Source: Takakia lepidozioides (Eukaryota > Streptophyta > Takakiopsida > Takakiales > Takakiaceae). Taken from it: DNA of 64,000 nucleotides. Position numbers and translations under genes: made by a program. The stretch lies in assembly GCA_030704615.1 (NCBI GenBank), contig CM060731.1, forward strand, positions 55,038,221 through 55,102,220, in the 5' to 3' direction. Positions 25,701 through 31,360 of the stretch are shown here, piece after piece. Each line of letters starts with the position of its first letter. The stretch's first letter is position 1. Below the pieces are notes generated by a model. That model was given only the letters and a program-made list of their open reading frames with translations, was not told where the DNA came from and made no database searches.

Positions 25701-26574
25701 GGCTATCGTAGCTCTGATAGCGACATCTGGGGTTTGTAGCCTCGTAATACTCCCCCATTCCAATTACGTTCGGTAATGGCCACCGGTTGACCCTGCTCGC
25801 GGCCCCGCCGCTCGCCGGGTCCGCCTGGTGGCCACTACCTAGTACATTATGCTGCTCGCATCCATGGAGTTAATAATTACTTGCCACTGGGAACAAGCTG
25901 CCTAGGGAACCGAGAACATCTCTCGAATTCTCAGCTGAAACCACTGAGTGTTGTAACATTAGGGATCACACCCCACCACTGCTCAGACTGATATAAACAC
26001 ATCTACAGTACACAGCTTCACTGACAGCACCTCCATACCTGAGACACTTTTGCTCCTAAGCTTGATCCTCCCACAGTACAAAATGGCATAGGGATCTCCT
26101 TTGCCTGCAGTCATGAAATATACTTCAAGTTCAAGACCATTACAGTGCATGAGCCTTCTGATGGCGTTGAACTGACTTTCTATTGTGAACGCCCGAAATT
26201 TCAGCAAGAGAAAAAGAGACTTATAAGCACCAGTCCTCGTAACACTGAACAATCTATAGACATCCACATCAAACCTGCCTAACGCAGGTAGTGCCAAATG
26301 ATGGATCGTGTGGAGTAGCACCAGTCCTACGAAAGGCGACAAAGAAACTCACTGCCTTTGGAGAGTCAGAGTTACTGCCCCCTTAACACAGGGGCTTCAT
26401 ACCTCTCCTTCCAACACTGGAGGCTACGGAGAGGGCAATACTTCCCATAGCCTGAGATGGATGACAATTGTAAGGGCCAAATCACTAACCTTGATTGGAT
26501 CTAAGAGACTCAATACGAAGCTGCTTCAATCCTACAGGAAAGTAGCGGCCATAGCAGCAGGTTTGCCTGAACAT
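1229..26574 (-). CDS. C2 domain-TruA/PUS1-type pseudouridine synthase fusion gene, 11 exons (manual model)
   Basis: Proposed exons, in order on the minus strand: 26574-26490, 26104-26039, 24885-24780, 24132-23997, 22013-21485, 21075-21040, 13075-12963, 9932-9784, 9666-9522, 8851-8363, 1714-1229. All introns are GT-AG and all phases fit, giving 2340 nt (about 779 aa). Exons 1-4 encode a C2 domain (about residues 15-131), exon 5 a Pro/Tyr/Gln-rich linker, and exons 5-11 a TruA fold (about 290-700) with the catalytic Asp in SSRTDKG near residue 355. TruA/PUS1 enzymes convert uridine to pseudouridine in tRNA and some other RNAs; C2 domains usually bind Ca2+ and membrane phospholipid. The synthase half is secure. 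The fusion is inference: the alternatives are two adjacent genes, with a synthase start at ATG 22118, or a missing upstream exon, since the first C2 strand is not obvious. No intron is confirmed by transcript data. Confidence 0.72.
2365..2530 (-). mobile_element. 5S rRNA-headed SINE-like unit with a LINE 3' tail
   Basis: On the minus strand a 5S rRNA-like head (2524 down to about 2405) is followed after about 10 bases by a 31-nt stretch (2395 down to 2365) that matches the 3' terminus of the local LINE family at 27 of 31 positions (copy compared: 22306-22336). A small-RNA head with a LINE-matching 3' tail is the layout of a SINE, and SINE3 in fishes has a 5S head. A LINE 3' end abuts the head at 2541, 16 bases away. 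Target duplications are not clear. Alternatives are a chimeric reverse-transcription product or a 5S pseudogene caught between two LINE ends. Confidence 0.6.
2405..2524 (-). rRNA. 5S rRNA-like sequence (head of the SINE-like unit; probably not a functional gene)
   Basis: The minus strand reads as a full-length, about 120-nt 5S rRNA relative: GGTCATACC near the start, AGATCCCTTCAGAACTCTGA and GAAGTTAAG in the middle, and GGATGGATGACCTCCTGGGA near the end. The internal promoter A box (about 2458-2476) and C box (about 2424-2445) are recognisable with few changes. It is a single isolated copy rather than a tandem array and carries substitutions in otherwise invariant stems, so a pol III-transcribed retroelement head or pseudogene is more likely than a working 5S gene. 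Confidence 0.75.
2541..3865 (-). mobile_element. 5'-truncated LINE copy, C-terminal part (intron 10)
   Basis: The 3' end (GTCTTATGAGTACATT on the minus strand) lies at 2541. Going upstream there are degraded copies of the C-terminal region and an RT fragment with [19 protein letters not shown] (about 3720-3790) ending near 3865. Many frameshifts and stops. The next LINE starts only about 50 bases further on, so the two lie in tandem in the same orientation. Confidence 0.85.
3914..5795 (-). mobile_element. LINE copy with reverse transcriptase and C-terminal zinc motif (intron 10)
   Basis: Read from 5795 downward: RT blocks NYRGITLL (degraded), [38 protein letters not shown] and the catalytic FADD (5189-5674). 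Then [12 protein letters not shown] and [13 protein letters not shown] (4736-5274, two frames), then a C-terminal segment (3923-4693) with the Cys/His motif [19 protein letters not shown]. The endonuclease end is missing and there are several frameshifts, so this is a dead 5'-truncated copy. Superfamily (L1, Jockey/CR1 or RTE-like) not decided. The 3' terminus is TTATGAGTACAAT with no poly(A). Confidence 0.9.
5803..5823. repeat. (AG)n microsatellite
   Basis: About ten AG dinucleotides just beyond the 5' truncation point of the minus-strand LINE. Confidence 0.9.
6272..6635 (+). mobile_element. TRIM 1: miniature LTR retrotransposon with a tRNA-like unit in each LTR
   Basis: Two identical 144-bp LTRs (6272-6415 and 6492-6635) begin TGTTGGAG and end TTCCAACA. 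The 76-bp internal region has only a primer binding site TGGTATCAGAGC (6416-6427, complementary to initiator tRNA-Met) and a polypurine tract TTGAGGGGGAG (6481-6491). The element is flanked by the 5-bp target duplication GTTCA (6267-6271, 6636-6640). No coding capacity, so it must be mobilised in trans. Identical LTRs imply a recent insertion. It sits in intron 10 of the fusion gene, in antisense. Confidence 0.95.
6323..6394 (+). other. tRNA-like unit in the 5' LTR of TRIM 1
   Basis: 72 nt fold as a class I tRNA. The acceptor is GGACGGG/CCCGACC (one A-A mismatch). The D arm is GCTC-AGTGGTA-GAGC and the T arm CTAGG-TTCAATC-CCTAG. The anticodon arm is CCTCA-CCGGAAT-GGGGG, with C instead of U at position 33. 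The A box (TAGCTCAGTGG) and B box (GGTTCAATCCC) of a pol III promoter are present. The odd anticodon loop and the copies in all four LTRs argue against a translating tRNA. The repeat copy is at 6543-6614. Confidence 0.85.
6641..8362. other. Intron 10 remainder: small diverged repeats, no gene
   Basis: A unit containing GATACC-GAGGACCCTACTC recurs at about 7636-7662 and 7783-7803. A stretch starting CTCACATTTGAGAGGTAACC at 7888 also occurs at 2224, in both cases upstream of similar A/G-rich sequence, so an unclassified dispersed repeat is likely. No coding exon seen. Confidence 0.45.
8363..8851 (-). CDS. Exon 10: pseudouridine synthase core, GKHPYHNYT to FMVHQ
   Basis: It begins with GKHPYHNYT right after the acceptor at 8852-8853; this matches the G-H-FHNFT block of PUS1-like enzymes. 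It is followed by an acidic insertion ([10 protein letters not shown]..., [16 protein letters not shown]) of about 110 residues, then [17 protein letters not shown] and GNSFMVHQ, with donor GTATTC at 8361-8362. Length 489 nt, phase 0 at both ends. The acidic insertion is probably a surface loop. Confidence 0.88.
9076..9441 (+). mobile_element. TRIM 2: second miniature LTR element with tRNA-like LTRs
   Basis: LTRs of 145 bp at 9076-9220 and 9297-9441 differ at two positions (one in the B box TTCAATCC/TCCAATCC, one in the acceptor). PBS TGGTATCAGAGC at 9221-9232, PPT about 9286-9296, internal region 76 bp. The target duplication TCTAC is at 9071-9075 and 9442-9446. Same family as TRIM 1, slightly older. 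It lies within the 670-bp intron 9, antisense to the gene. Confidence 0.95.
9128..9199 (+). other. tRNA-like unit in the 5' LTR of TRIM 2
   Basis: Same fold as in TRIM 1, with the anticodon stem CCCCA/GGGGG better paired. A and B boxes are intact here; in the 3' LTR the B box has one change and the acceptor one. Confidence 0.8.
9522..9666 (-). CDS. Exon 9: [18 protein letters not shown] segment of TruA fold
   Basis: It starts with one base that completes Arg (VTR/SFQAR). The block [18 protein letters not shown] corresponds to the FxAR..xxRxYxY motif that holds the conserved active-site Tyr of TruA enzymes. It ends ...ILASFE, phase 0, donor GTCTGC at 9520-9521. The preceding intron is only 117 bp; the following one (670 bp) is more than half TRIM element. 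Confidence 0.87.
9784..9932 (-). CDS. Exon 8: segment just after the catalytic RTDKG
   Basis: It opens with [13 protein letters not shown], which continues RTDKG of exon 7 (RTDKG/VHS), and carries [19 protein letters not shown], the N-LP--IRV block of the family. Length 149 nt, ending two bases into an Arg codon; donor GTAGCA at 9782-9783. Confidence 0.88.
10203..10745 (+). mobile_element. LINE 3' fragment (intron 7)
   Basis: Carries the C-terminal zinc region ([19 protein letters not shown], 10224-10568) and the shared 3' end CGTCTTATGAGTACAAT. It is nearly identical to the matching part of the long copy at 15740-16270, suggesting a recent or segmental duplicate. Confidence 0.88.
10746..11452 (+). 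mobile_element. LINE 3' fragment in tandem with the previous one
   Basis: Starts CAGGCTAAGTCCTGG, contains [10 protein letters not shown] and [12 protein letters not shown] blocks, then the degraded zinc region and the tail ending TTATGAGTACACTCTC. More diverged than its neighbour. Confidence 0.85.
12723..12850 (+). mobile_element. Solo LINE tail, about 130 bp, with target site duplication
   Basis: Only the last about 130 bp of the LINE (AAGTCTTACTACC... to TTATGAGTACAAT). It is flanked by TTCGCACATA at 12713-12722 and 12853-12862 (12 bp if one mismatch is allowed). A bona fide, strongly 5'-truncated retrotransposition product. Confidence 0.9.
12963..13075 (-). CDS. Exon 7: catalytic exon with SSRTDKG
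   Basis: It encodes (T)[14 protein letters not shown]... ending [10 protein letters not shown], where the Asp is the nucleophile conserved in all TruA-family pseudouridine synthases. Length 113 nt; donor GTTAGT directly after the Gly codon, acceptor TGCAG at 13076-13080. A 130-bp LINE tail has landed about 110 bp downstream in the next intron. Confidence 0.9.
13165..13660 (+). mobile_element. LINE 3' fragment, degraded (intron 6)
   Basis: Contains GLGTHSRHW-like remnants of the zinc region and the 3' tail ending ATGAGTACTCTCTC near 13660, directly upstream of the long plus-strand copy. Confidence 0.8.
13675..16273 (+). mobile_element. Longest LINE copy: connector, reverse transcriptase and C-terminal zinc region (intron 6)
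   Basis: 13675-14338 encodes the region before and into RT ([16 protein letters not shown]). 14340-14550 is RT with several frameshifts, 14549-14887 has [18 protein letters not shown] and [11 protein letters not shown], and 14809-16263 (484 codons) has [37 protein letters not shown] and the motif [20 protein letters not shown] one-base loss near 14833 separates the last two frames. The 5' endonuclease is absent. Orientation is opposite to the host gene. The 3' end is TTATGAGTACAATCTCTC. Confidence 0.92.
16274..16392 (+). repeat. Extra tandem copy of the LINE 3' tail, period 113 bp
   Basis: The last about 113 bp of the long LINE (from CCCCTGACAGAGGTAGG to TTATGAGTACAATCTCTC) is repeated almost perfectly right after the first end; the encoded [15 protein letters not shown] shadow recurs at 16199 and 16312. 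Confidence 0.88.
16393..18025. other. Intron 6 spacer with one direct and one inverted repeat
   Basis: A stretch of about 55 bp (CCAGGGAATGA-TTTTGCAGCAAG core) occurs at about 16739-16792 and again at about 16908-16961. TTTTTTCCTATGGATGT at about 16430 is matched in reverse complement at about 16863-16880. No coding exon recognised. Confidence 0.45.
18030..18250 (+). mobile_element. LINE fragment, rearranged (intron 6)
   Basis: Pieces of the 3' tail (CAAACTGGGCGCGGGTCAAT at 18050) and of the RLSDENEVR region are joined out of order, ending CTTCTGAGTACATTCTCTC. Confidence 0.75.
18490..18895 (-). mobile_element. LINE fragment, minus orientation (intron 6)
   Basis: Reverse complement carries the C-terminal zinc region (C..CGQ-ED-IHFL remnants) and the [11 protein letters not shown]-like block; the extreme 3' tail is missing. 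Confidence 0.75.
18896..20898. other. Unclassified intron sequence with a GC-rich, promoter-like block
   Basis: Positions about 19080-19500 are clearly more G+C-rich than their surroundings and contain TATATAAGG at 19187-19195 followed by a leader-like region. This could be part of an LTR or an inserted promoter, but I find no second copy, PBS or coding sequence. The remaining 1.4 kb shows nothing recognisable. Confidence 0.35.
20914..20950 (-). mobile_element. 37-bp LINE tail with a perfect 15-bp target site duplication
   Basis: The insert is only the final 37 bp of the LINE (minus strand GCCACAAGGCTACGGCAAAC... to TTATGAGTATA). It is flanked by identical CTCACCTCCAGAGAA at 20899-20913 and 20951-20965. 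This defines the LINE 3' terminus directly. Confidence 0.93.
21040..21075 (-). CDS. Exon 6: 36-bp microexon, (G)[11 protein letters not shown]
   Basis: This microexon completes YKG/LQ of the TruA N-terminal motif (GYxGTxYxGLQ) and ends one base into the Thr codon of TIEEELE in exon 7. The acceptor is GGCAG and the donor the strong GTAAGT. The following intron is about 8 kb and filled with LINE copies. Confidence 0.85.
21485..22013 (-). CDS. Exon 5: Pro/Tyr/Gln-rich linker running into the TruA start
   Basis: One open frame encodes about 150 residues rich in P, Y, S, G and Q, then [17 protein letters not shown], the N-terminal strand of TruA enzymes. Low-complexity P/Y/G-rich tails are typical of SRC2-like C2 proteins, which supports reading this exon as the bridge. 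Donor GTATGC at 21483-21484; proposed acceptor TTTGCAG at 22014-22020. The frame stays open upstream to an ATG at 22118, so this could instead be a first exon. Confidence 0.7.
22243..22870 (-). mobile_element. LINE 3' fragments, minus orientation (intron 4)
   Basis: A main fragment with 3' terminus at about 22306 extends to about 22870 (tail, degraded zinc region, RVEEILK block). A short, internally deleted tail copy (TGTACTCAAAAGACC...) precedes it at about 22243-22300. Confidence 0.82.
23377..23965 (-). mobile_element. LINE 3' fragment, minus orientation (intron 4)
   Basis: The 3' terminus (TGTACTCATAAG on the plus strand) is near 23378. The fragment reaches about 23965 with [18 protein letters not shown] and [11 protein letters not shown] blocks. 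It abuts exon 4 of the fusion gene, whose reading frame runs open into it. Confidence 0.85.
23997..24132 (-). CDS. Exon 4: end of the C2 domain
   Basis: It encodes (I)[18 protein letters not shown]... then [19 protein letters not shown], which resembles the closing strands of SRC2-like C2 domains (YxVRxPSGKxxGxLxF). Length 136 nt, phases fit both sides. The donor after CCG-AAG is GTGCCT, a weak match, so the 3' border is the least certain in the model. Beyond it the frame runs open into a LINE remnant. Confidence 0.68.
24780..24885 (-). CDS. Exon 3: central C2 strands
   Basis: It encodes (V)[21 protein letters not shown]..., then LEDNKIGSA. This is the canonical second half of a C2 domain: PxWxxxFxFxV, Lxixv, and DxxIG. 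Acceptor ACCAG at 24886-24890, donor GTAAGA at 24778-24779. The C2 assignment of this exon is secure even if the fusion is not. Confidence 0.78.
24886..26038 (-). other. Intron 2, no repeat recognised
   Basis: Contains several open stretches on the minus strand (for example about 25273-25500 and 25503-25763) but none shows a recognisable domain or fits the exon phases; treated as intron. Confidence 0.4.
26039..26104 (-). CDS. Exon 2: C2 domain DPY loop
   Basis: It encodes (G)[21 protein letters not shown]. The DPY motif is the hallmark of the first Ca2+-binding loop of C2 domains. Acceptor CTGCAG at 26105-26110, donor GTATGG at 26037-26038; it joins exon 3 as SVS-V-WKRKF, as expected for this family. 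Confidence 0.78.
26490..26574 (-). CDS. Exon 1 (provisional): start of the C2 gene
   Basis: From ATG 26574 an open frame encodes 28 codons ending [13 protein letters not shown] with donor GTTAGT at 26488-26489. An in-frame TAG lies upstream with no other ATG between. The expected first C2 strand is not clear, so an acceptor inside the exon (CTGTAG/GATTG at 26531) fed by an undetected upstream exon is the alternative. Confidence 0.55.
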
Positions 26575-26599
26575 TGTGATGGAGGAGTCTAGGTGCTCA

Positions 26600-26720
26600 T
26601 CCAACCCACCTGCGAGCTTCAAAGCTGCCGCCGGCTATGGGCGGTACACTAGCCGGGAGTCGGACGGTCGACGCGGGAGAGCAATTGGCCACACTCACCA
26701 CTGCTTGCCTCCCGCCACCT
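26600..26720 (-). promoter_or_regulatory. GC/CpG-rich segment upstream of the C2 gene start
   Basis: A short CpG-dense block immediately upstream of ATG 26574, ending against a MITE-like insertion. Position and composition suggest leader or promoter-proximal sequence; no core promoter element is identified. Confidence 0.35.
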
Positions 26721-26772
26721 GCACTCGTTTGCCCTAAATTATGTATTAGATAATGTCAATGTGGAGGAGCAT

Positions 26773-27497
26773 TAAGGTAGAAACACCTAAAATGGAGCAG
26801 TCAAAACGGACCCCTAGAAAAATACACAAAACTAACCATATGTCATCTTTAAAAGGTGCTTTGATCACAAGTGGTCCAAATTAGGTCATGTGGTGGGCCA
26901 CAATGGAACTCCAATGAACCCTTTTAACTCATACATGATCATAATGACACCACTTAATGGTTAATAACCACCGGCGCCCACTTTGAGAGCATTATCAAGT
27001 CGAGACAGGAAGAATGAATCCTAACATGTAGGAGAGGGGATCACATTCCGTGATCAACGATCCCCCGATTGAGTTTCACCTAGATCAACGATCAGGATTG
27101 AGTTTAATCCAAATGGACCTTAAGCTCCGTTTTCTTTAAGGTGGGAGGTTATTTAAGGTCAATAAATGGTTATGTTAGTTGACTGACATGGTCTATGTTA
27201 CTATATTGTTTAATCACTAAAGTGAAAGAGGATGCACACTTTTTGCCTTTGGCTCGAGACAAAGTGTACTTGCTGTTCAAAATAGTACCCCTATCCATTC
27301 AAGGTTATTCCATGATTTCACATTGAATATTCACCAATATTACAAAATAATTCGGATTTTTATTTTCTATTTTCTATTTTATTTTTGCATTAAATTTCAT
27401 TTCTATGTGCCCACATCAGAAAAATATATACGACGACACTGCACACCTGAAACTGCACACATTTCTTAAATGATCCATTTTAGGTGTTTCTACCTTA
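26773..27497. mobile_element. MITE-like non-autonomous DNA transposon, 725 bp
   Basis: A perfect 24-bp terminal inverted repeat (26773-26796 and 27474-27497; core GGTAGAAACACCTAAAATGG) bounds an A+T-rich, non-coding interior. A TA at each outer end is compatible with a TA target duplication (mariner/Stowaway-like). No transposase inside. Confidence 0.8.
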
Positions 27498-28150
27498 CCG
27501 AGAATAATCCGAGCTGCAGGCCAGCTGCGGGAGCAGCGAGTAATTATTTGAGATTGCTTCGGATGGACATTATTCTAGTGACGACCGAAGGTCGGAAGCT
27601 AGTTTAGTGTAGAGCAGGAATAGGATGTCGAAGTGCCACGTTTCGTCGTCAAATTTCGTCAATCTGCCTGGACTGCCCACCCGAAATACGTCAATAGAAA
27701 TTGCCGCGTCATCGTTTTCGGAACTGCCCGAAATGCCCGAACTTGTCACTCACGCGTAACATCATGACTGATGATTACATATTTGCTCGCAGGGTTATAC
27801 AACTTATACCCTTTGGTCTCTTCATAACCAATGAAGTGAGAGAGAGAGAAGACTCCGACCGTAGCCGGCGTAACTAAGAGTCACTTTGCCTTACGGCTAC
27901 TCCCCCCTTTCGGGGATGGGCCCTATAAGGGGAGGGCTGCTATGAACCCCCTGAGCTCCCAAGAGGACCCTGGGGTCGAGTTGGCGTTTGTTGGTGATGA
28001 TGGCTGTTAGGGAACGGAGTACTGTAAGATGGATTGTCTTGATACATTGATGGATTGGGAGAATGCGTATTTTGAAGTTATCATGTAAATCATTGGCGTT
28101 GTGTATGCCACCTCGGATTCCGGCGGGGGGTGCTATTCTGTGAGCCCAGA

Positions 28151-28201
28151 GGCGTGAGCCTGTGAGCCCAGGAAACCGTGAGCCCAGCACAGGCTCACGC
28201 C
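28151..28201. repeat. Perfect 14-bp stem hairpin with GTGAGCCCAG repeats
   Basis: GGCGTGAGCCTGTG (28151-28164) is the exact reverse complement of 28188-28201, with a 23-nt loop. TGAGCCCAG recurs at 28141, 28162 and about 28179. Confidence 0.75.
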
Positions 28202-28842
28202 ACGTCAGCATGCATACAGGGCCTATTTCCGCGGGTGTCACCTATTACCGCGGGTTGATCAGCCATTTCCAGGGAATGCAGACTGGATGTGTTACATCCA
28301 TTGTATCCATCATTTTTATCCATTGCATCCATTTAGACGTTATCAACATACCAAGCCCCTGCATTGGAATGTGCCTACGTCGTGAGCAGGTGCACACTCA
28401 CATCATCCAAAGCGGATCCCTGCAAAATCTTTTCTTACTCACCACCCTTGCGAACATGTCAGGTATGTGCGGGAGCATCATGGATGCTCACCAGAATTGA
28501 GAATGCCTGAACGTCTTTGATCGCGTGGACTTTATCATGATGGATTTACCAAGCATTCTTCTAGCATGAATGGTTTGGAGACCAACGAGCAAATGATGCG
28601 AGAATGCTCTACCCGAACCAAAGACGTTTGTTTGTTTTTGCAATGCACACAAGCCTGTGAGCTCCGCAAAACACTAAATAGATTGAAGGAACAATCCGGG
28701 CAGTCCATGCAACCCCCATTTCCAACGATAGTTTGTTCCCATGAATTTGCATCCCACGCAGACATTGCAAACAGGACAACAAGGACACACAACCATCCCA
28801 TTTCAAAATTGGCCCCGAATGAAAGCAAAAGAAAACTTCATA

Positions 28843-29240
28843 TCAAGTGTTACAGTCATCAGAATCAGTATCGACCTCCTGTGCTATGTCATCCACAAAG
28901 ATTCCGGCCCCAACACCACGTCTTCTACCACGGCCGTCGATGGTTAGACTGCGAGTGCCATGAATGGACATGCTTGCTGCGAGTGCCTCCGCATAGACAG
29001 GTAGGACGTAAGACTGAGGAGGACTTGAAAGAAGTCCAAAAAGGTGTGATAGCCCTGGAGAGTCAGTGGAAGCACGCGGACTCATGCACAAGTGGACAAA
29101 AACCAATTTTGAACACAATGATGCAATGCACAAGTCCAACGAAGAGGATATCTCCTATGTGCACTTTGCCTTAAGAACAGTGATTCTGGGTATTGAAACA
29201 ACAATGCAAGCATCCACAGGTTGAACTTACTCACAGGCAA
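28843..29240 (-). CDS. Possible terminal exons of an unidentified minus-strand gene
   Basis: An open frame ends at 28843 with the acidic tail VDDIAQEVDTDSDDCNT. Upstream, near 29226-29290, another frame reads ADIDTGENSDKELDDDFA just before a GTGAGT donor. Similar acidic composition suggests two exons of one gene cut off by the LTR element at 29328, or transposase remnants. No domain recognised, so no function is proposed. Confidence 0.25.
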
Positions 29241-29327
29241 AGTCGTCATCCAGCTCCTTGTCGGAATTCTCCCCTGTATCAATATCAGCGGATAGGGGCT
29301 TCGGAAGGACTTGAGAAGTGTGTCCAC

Positions 29328-30225
29328 TGTTAGAGGGCTGCTTGGGACTTAGACGCTTTTACGGGTTCTGAGGGGTACCCTTAATTTTTGCGCAGACTGA
29401 GACCAACAGGAGCCTTAGGAGTGGCAGCAGCAGGCTTTAGGGGGGTTACACAGCCCGACACAGCTTTATACAGCCCGTCACAGCCCAACACAGCCCGTCG
29501 CAGCCCGACACAGCACGCCACAGCTTCGCACAACCCGTCACAGCCAACACAGCCTTACACAGCCAGTCACAGCTCGGCACAGCTTGACACAACCTGTCAC
29601 AGTACATGGGGAACAGTTAACATTGACAGGGAACGACTTTGAGAGAACGACATCTGCAAAAAGAACGTGTTACTTCAAGGATGACGGTTAATTAGTTAGG
29701 TGGTTAGAACAGCTTGCGGGCAAATAAGGAGAGTGGCAACGGAAAGAAGGGGACACACACACTTCAGGGGGAGCGCTTCGGGGTCATGGAGGAGAGGAGA
29801 TCAGGCGGGGAGTAAGAAGGAGGAAAGATGAACAGTAGATGCTGATTACCTGCAAAGCTGTAGTGATACTGTAGGGCGGATTAGAGTCACCTTGACATTG
29901 GCCTAGTACCTGATAAATCGTAATCTGATACTTATTCGATACAAGCACATTGTGTAGAGAGACATGAGTGAAGCTGTGAAATGAATGCATGATTAACTGG
30001 AACTAAGTAGATACTGAAGCAATCTGATGCTTCAGTATCAGATAAGGTAAATTGATAACATGAAGGCAAGAAGGAATACAAATGGGAAGCACAACCACGA
30101 TTCACTAGCTGCAGATCATGACTGATTGTATTGAGCGGGTTGAGTGCTTAGAGATATCCAACTATTCTATCTTGGAGTTTTCACCTCGGATAGCGAAGGG
30201 ATGGGTGAGTAAAAGCCGCTTGACA
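29328..30225 (+). repeat. LTR of Ty3-type family 1 (5' LTR), 898 bp
   Basis: Begins TGTTAGAGGG and ends CGCTTGACA; shares its start, the ACTTAGACGC block, TTTTTGCGCAGACTGAGACC and the end AGCGAAGGGATGGGTGAG with LTRs at 39214-40160 and 57346-58234 (minus). Contains a degenerate minisatellite of about 10-11 bp units (CACAGCCCGT-like) at about 29445-29605. The upstream flank is unrelated DNA, so this is a 5' LTR. Confidence 0.88.
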
Positions 30226-30227
30226 TT

Positions 30228-30244
30228 TGGCGACCATACTGGGG
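30228..30244 (+). other. Primer binding site TGGCGACCATACTGGGG
   Basis: Two bases after the LTR end. The TGGCGAC...CTGGGG form is like the PBS reported for Tat/Ogre-type plant Ty3 elements. Confidence 0.8.
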
Positions 30245-30558
30245 AATTGAGTCATGAACAGCCAGATGTGACAGGCATCTGGTGGGATCATGGTGGTTGG
30301 AGAATTAAAGAATTTGATGTGAATCAAATTCCTTGTGAAACTGAGAAGGAAAGATTGTTCAAACAATTCTTTCAGAGGTTCTTGGAATTGCCAGACGGTT
30401 GTAAAGAAAACATTCTTAAGAAAGTGCATGATGCTGACCCTGAGTGGGGTCTGGAGAAAGGAGTGATAAAGATTTATCAGGTGGCCTGTAGAGGAAGAGC
30501 ACGTTGGTTACCAACACTGGTTTATGTGATAGCATTGCTATCCATTAAGCGAGTATAG
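30245..30558 (+). pseudogene. 5' internal ORF fragment of Ty3-type family 1
   Basis: The frame is open from the PBS (SHEQPDVTGIWWDHGGW...) to a stop at 30556-30558, about 100 residues, with alternating charged and aromatic residues (LFKQFFQRFLELPDGC). Probably the start of gag or of a leader ORF; no conserved domain recognised. The retroelement sequence ends just beyond, where the MULE-associated region begins. Confidence 0.5.
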
Positions 30559-30799
30559 TTTGAAGGCTGGGAGGAGGTTAGCTATTTCATGAGCATGAGC
30601 GGCATGAGCGGAGTAGCAAGACAATCGGTTTTCATGAGCAAAAGTACAAATTTCGAAAATAAAAAAAACATTATAAAACATTAATTTAATGCAATATGTC
30701 AGAAAAAACAAATATATAATTCGGCACCTTGAAGGGGAAATTGTAGTTTTGAGAGTTGTGCTCATGATATTTCGTCTTCCGCTCATGCCAATTCCCAGC

Positions 30800-31215
30800 G
30801 ACATGTGCAAAAATGGCGCCGAATTTCGCGGTAATAGGGTCCGTAACCGGAAAGAATTGCGACGTATTTCGTGGTAATAGGTCTCTCTGGCGAAAAATGG
30901 TGCCGAATTCCGCGGCTATAGGTCCCCTCATGACAGGTGTGTAAGCCCAAAATTTGGAAATGTGGCGCCGAATTTCGGTACATGGTGCTGGGGATTGCAC
31001 AGATGTTGGGCAGTTCTGGGCCATGTAACTGGAAATTCGGCGCCATTTTTCCAAACATCGTTCCCGAGCATGTTCGGACTTAGCCAGTTTTCGGCCCAAA
31101 ACAGGGAAATTCGACGCCATTTTTCCTGACACAGGGGTACCAGTGCATGTTGGGACTTAGCCAGTTTTCGGCCCAAAATAGAGAAATTCGGCGCCATTTT
31201 TCCAGAAATGGCCCC
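30800..31215. repeat. Six GGCGCC-centred repeats on the left of the MULE transposase
   Basis: Three copies of about GGCGCCGAATTTC (near 30813, 30901, 30965) face three of about GAAATTCGGCGCC (near 31031, 31106, 31184). They are spaced 65-90 bp and share sequence with the arrays on the other side of the transposase. Confidence 0.75.
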
Positions 31216-31360
31216 ACAACTGCTTCTGTTGGATCTCAGTTTGAATGGAATATTGCCTCATTCCAGGAGTTTTGGGGTGCATTTCATTACACTGCAAAAA
31301 AAAGTCTGATACATGAAAATGCAATTGAAAATATCCATATGGAGGATTCCCTTTGCCCCA

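Noticed and set aside
28566-29174. 202-codon plus-strand ORF
   Set aside because: No domain, low-complexity-free but codon use unremarkable, and it overlaps better-motivated minus-strand exons; likely a chance frame.
29445-29605. CRISPR-like array
   Set aside because: Units of 10-11 bp without distinct spacers; a minisatellite in a plant LTR.
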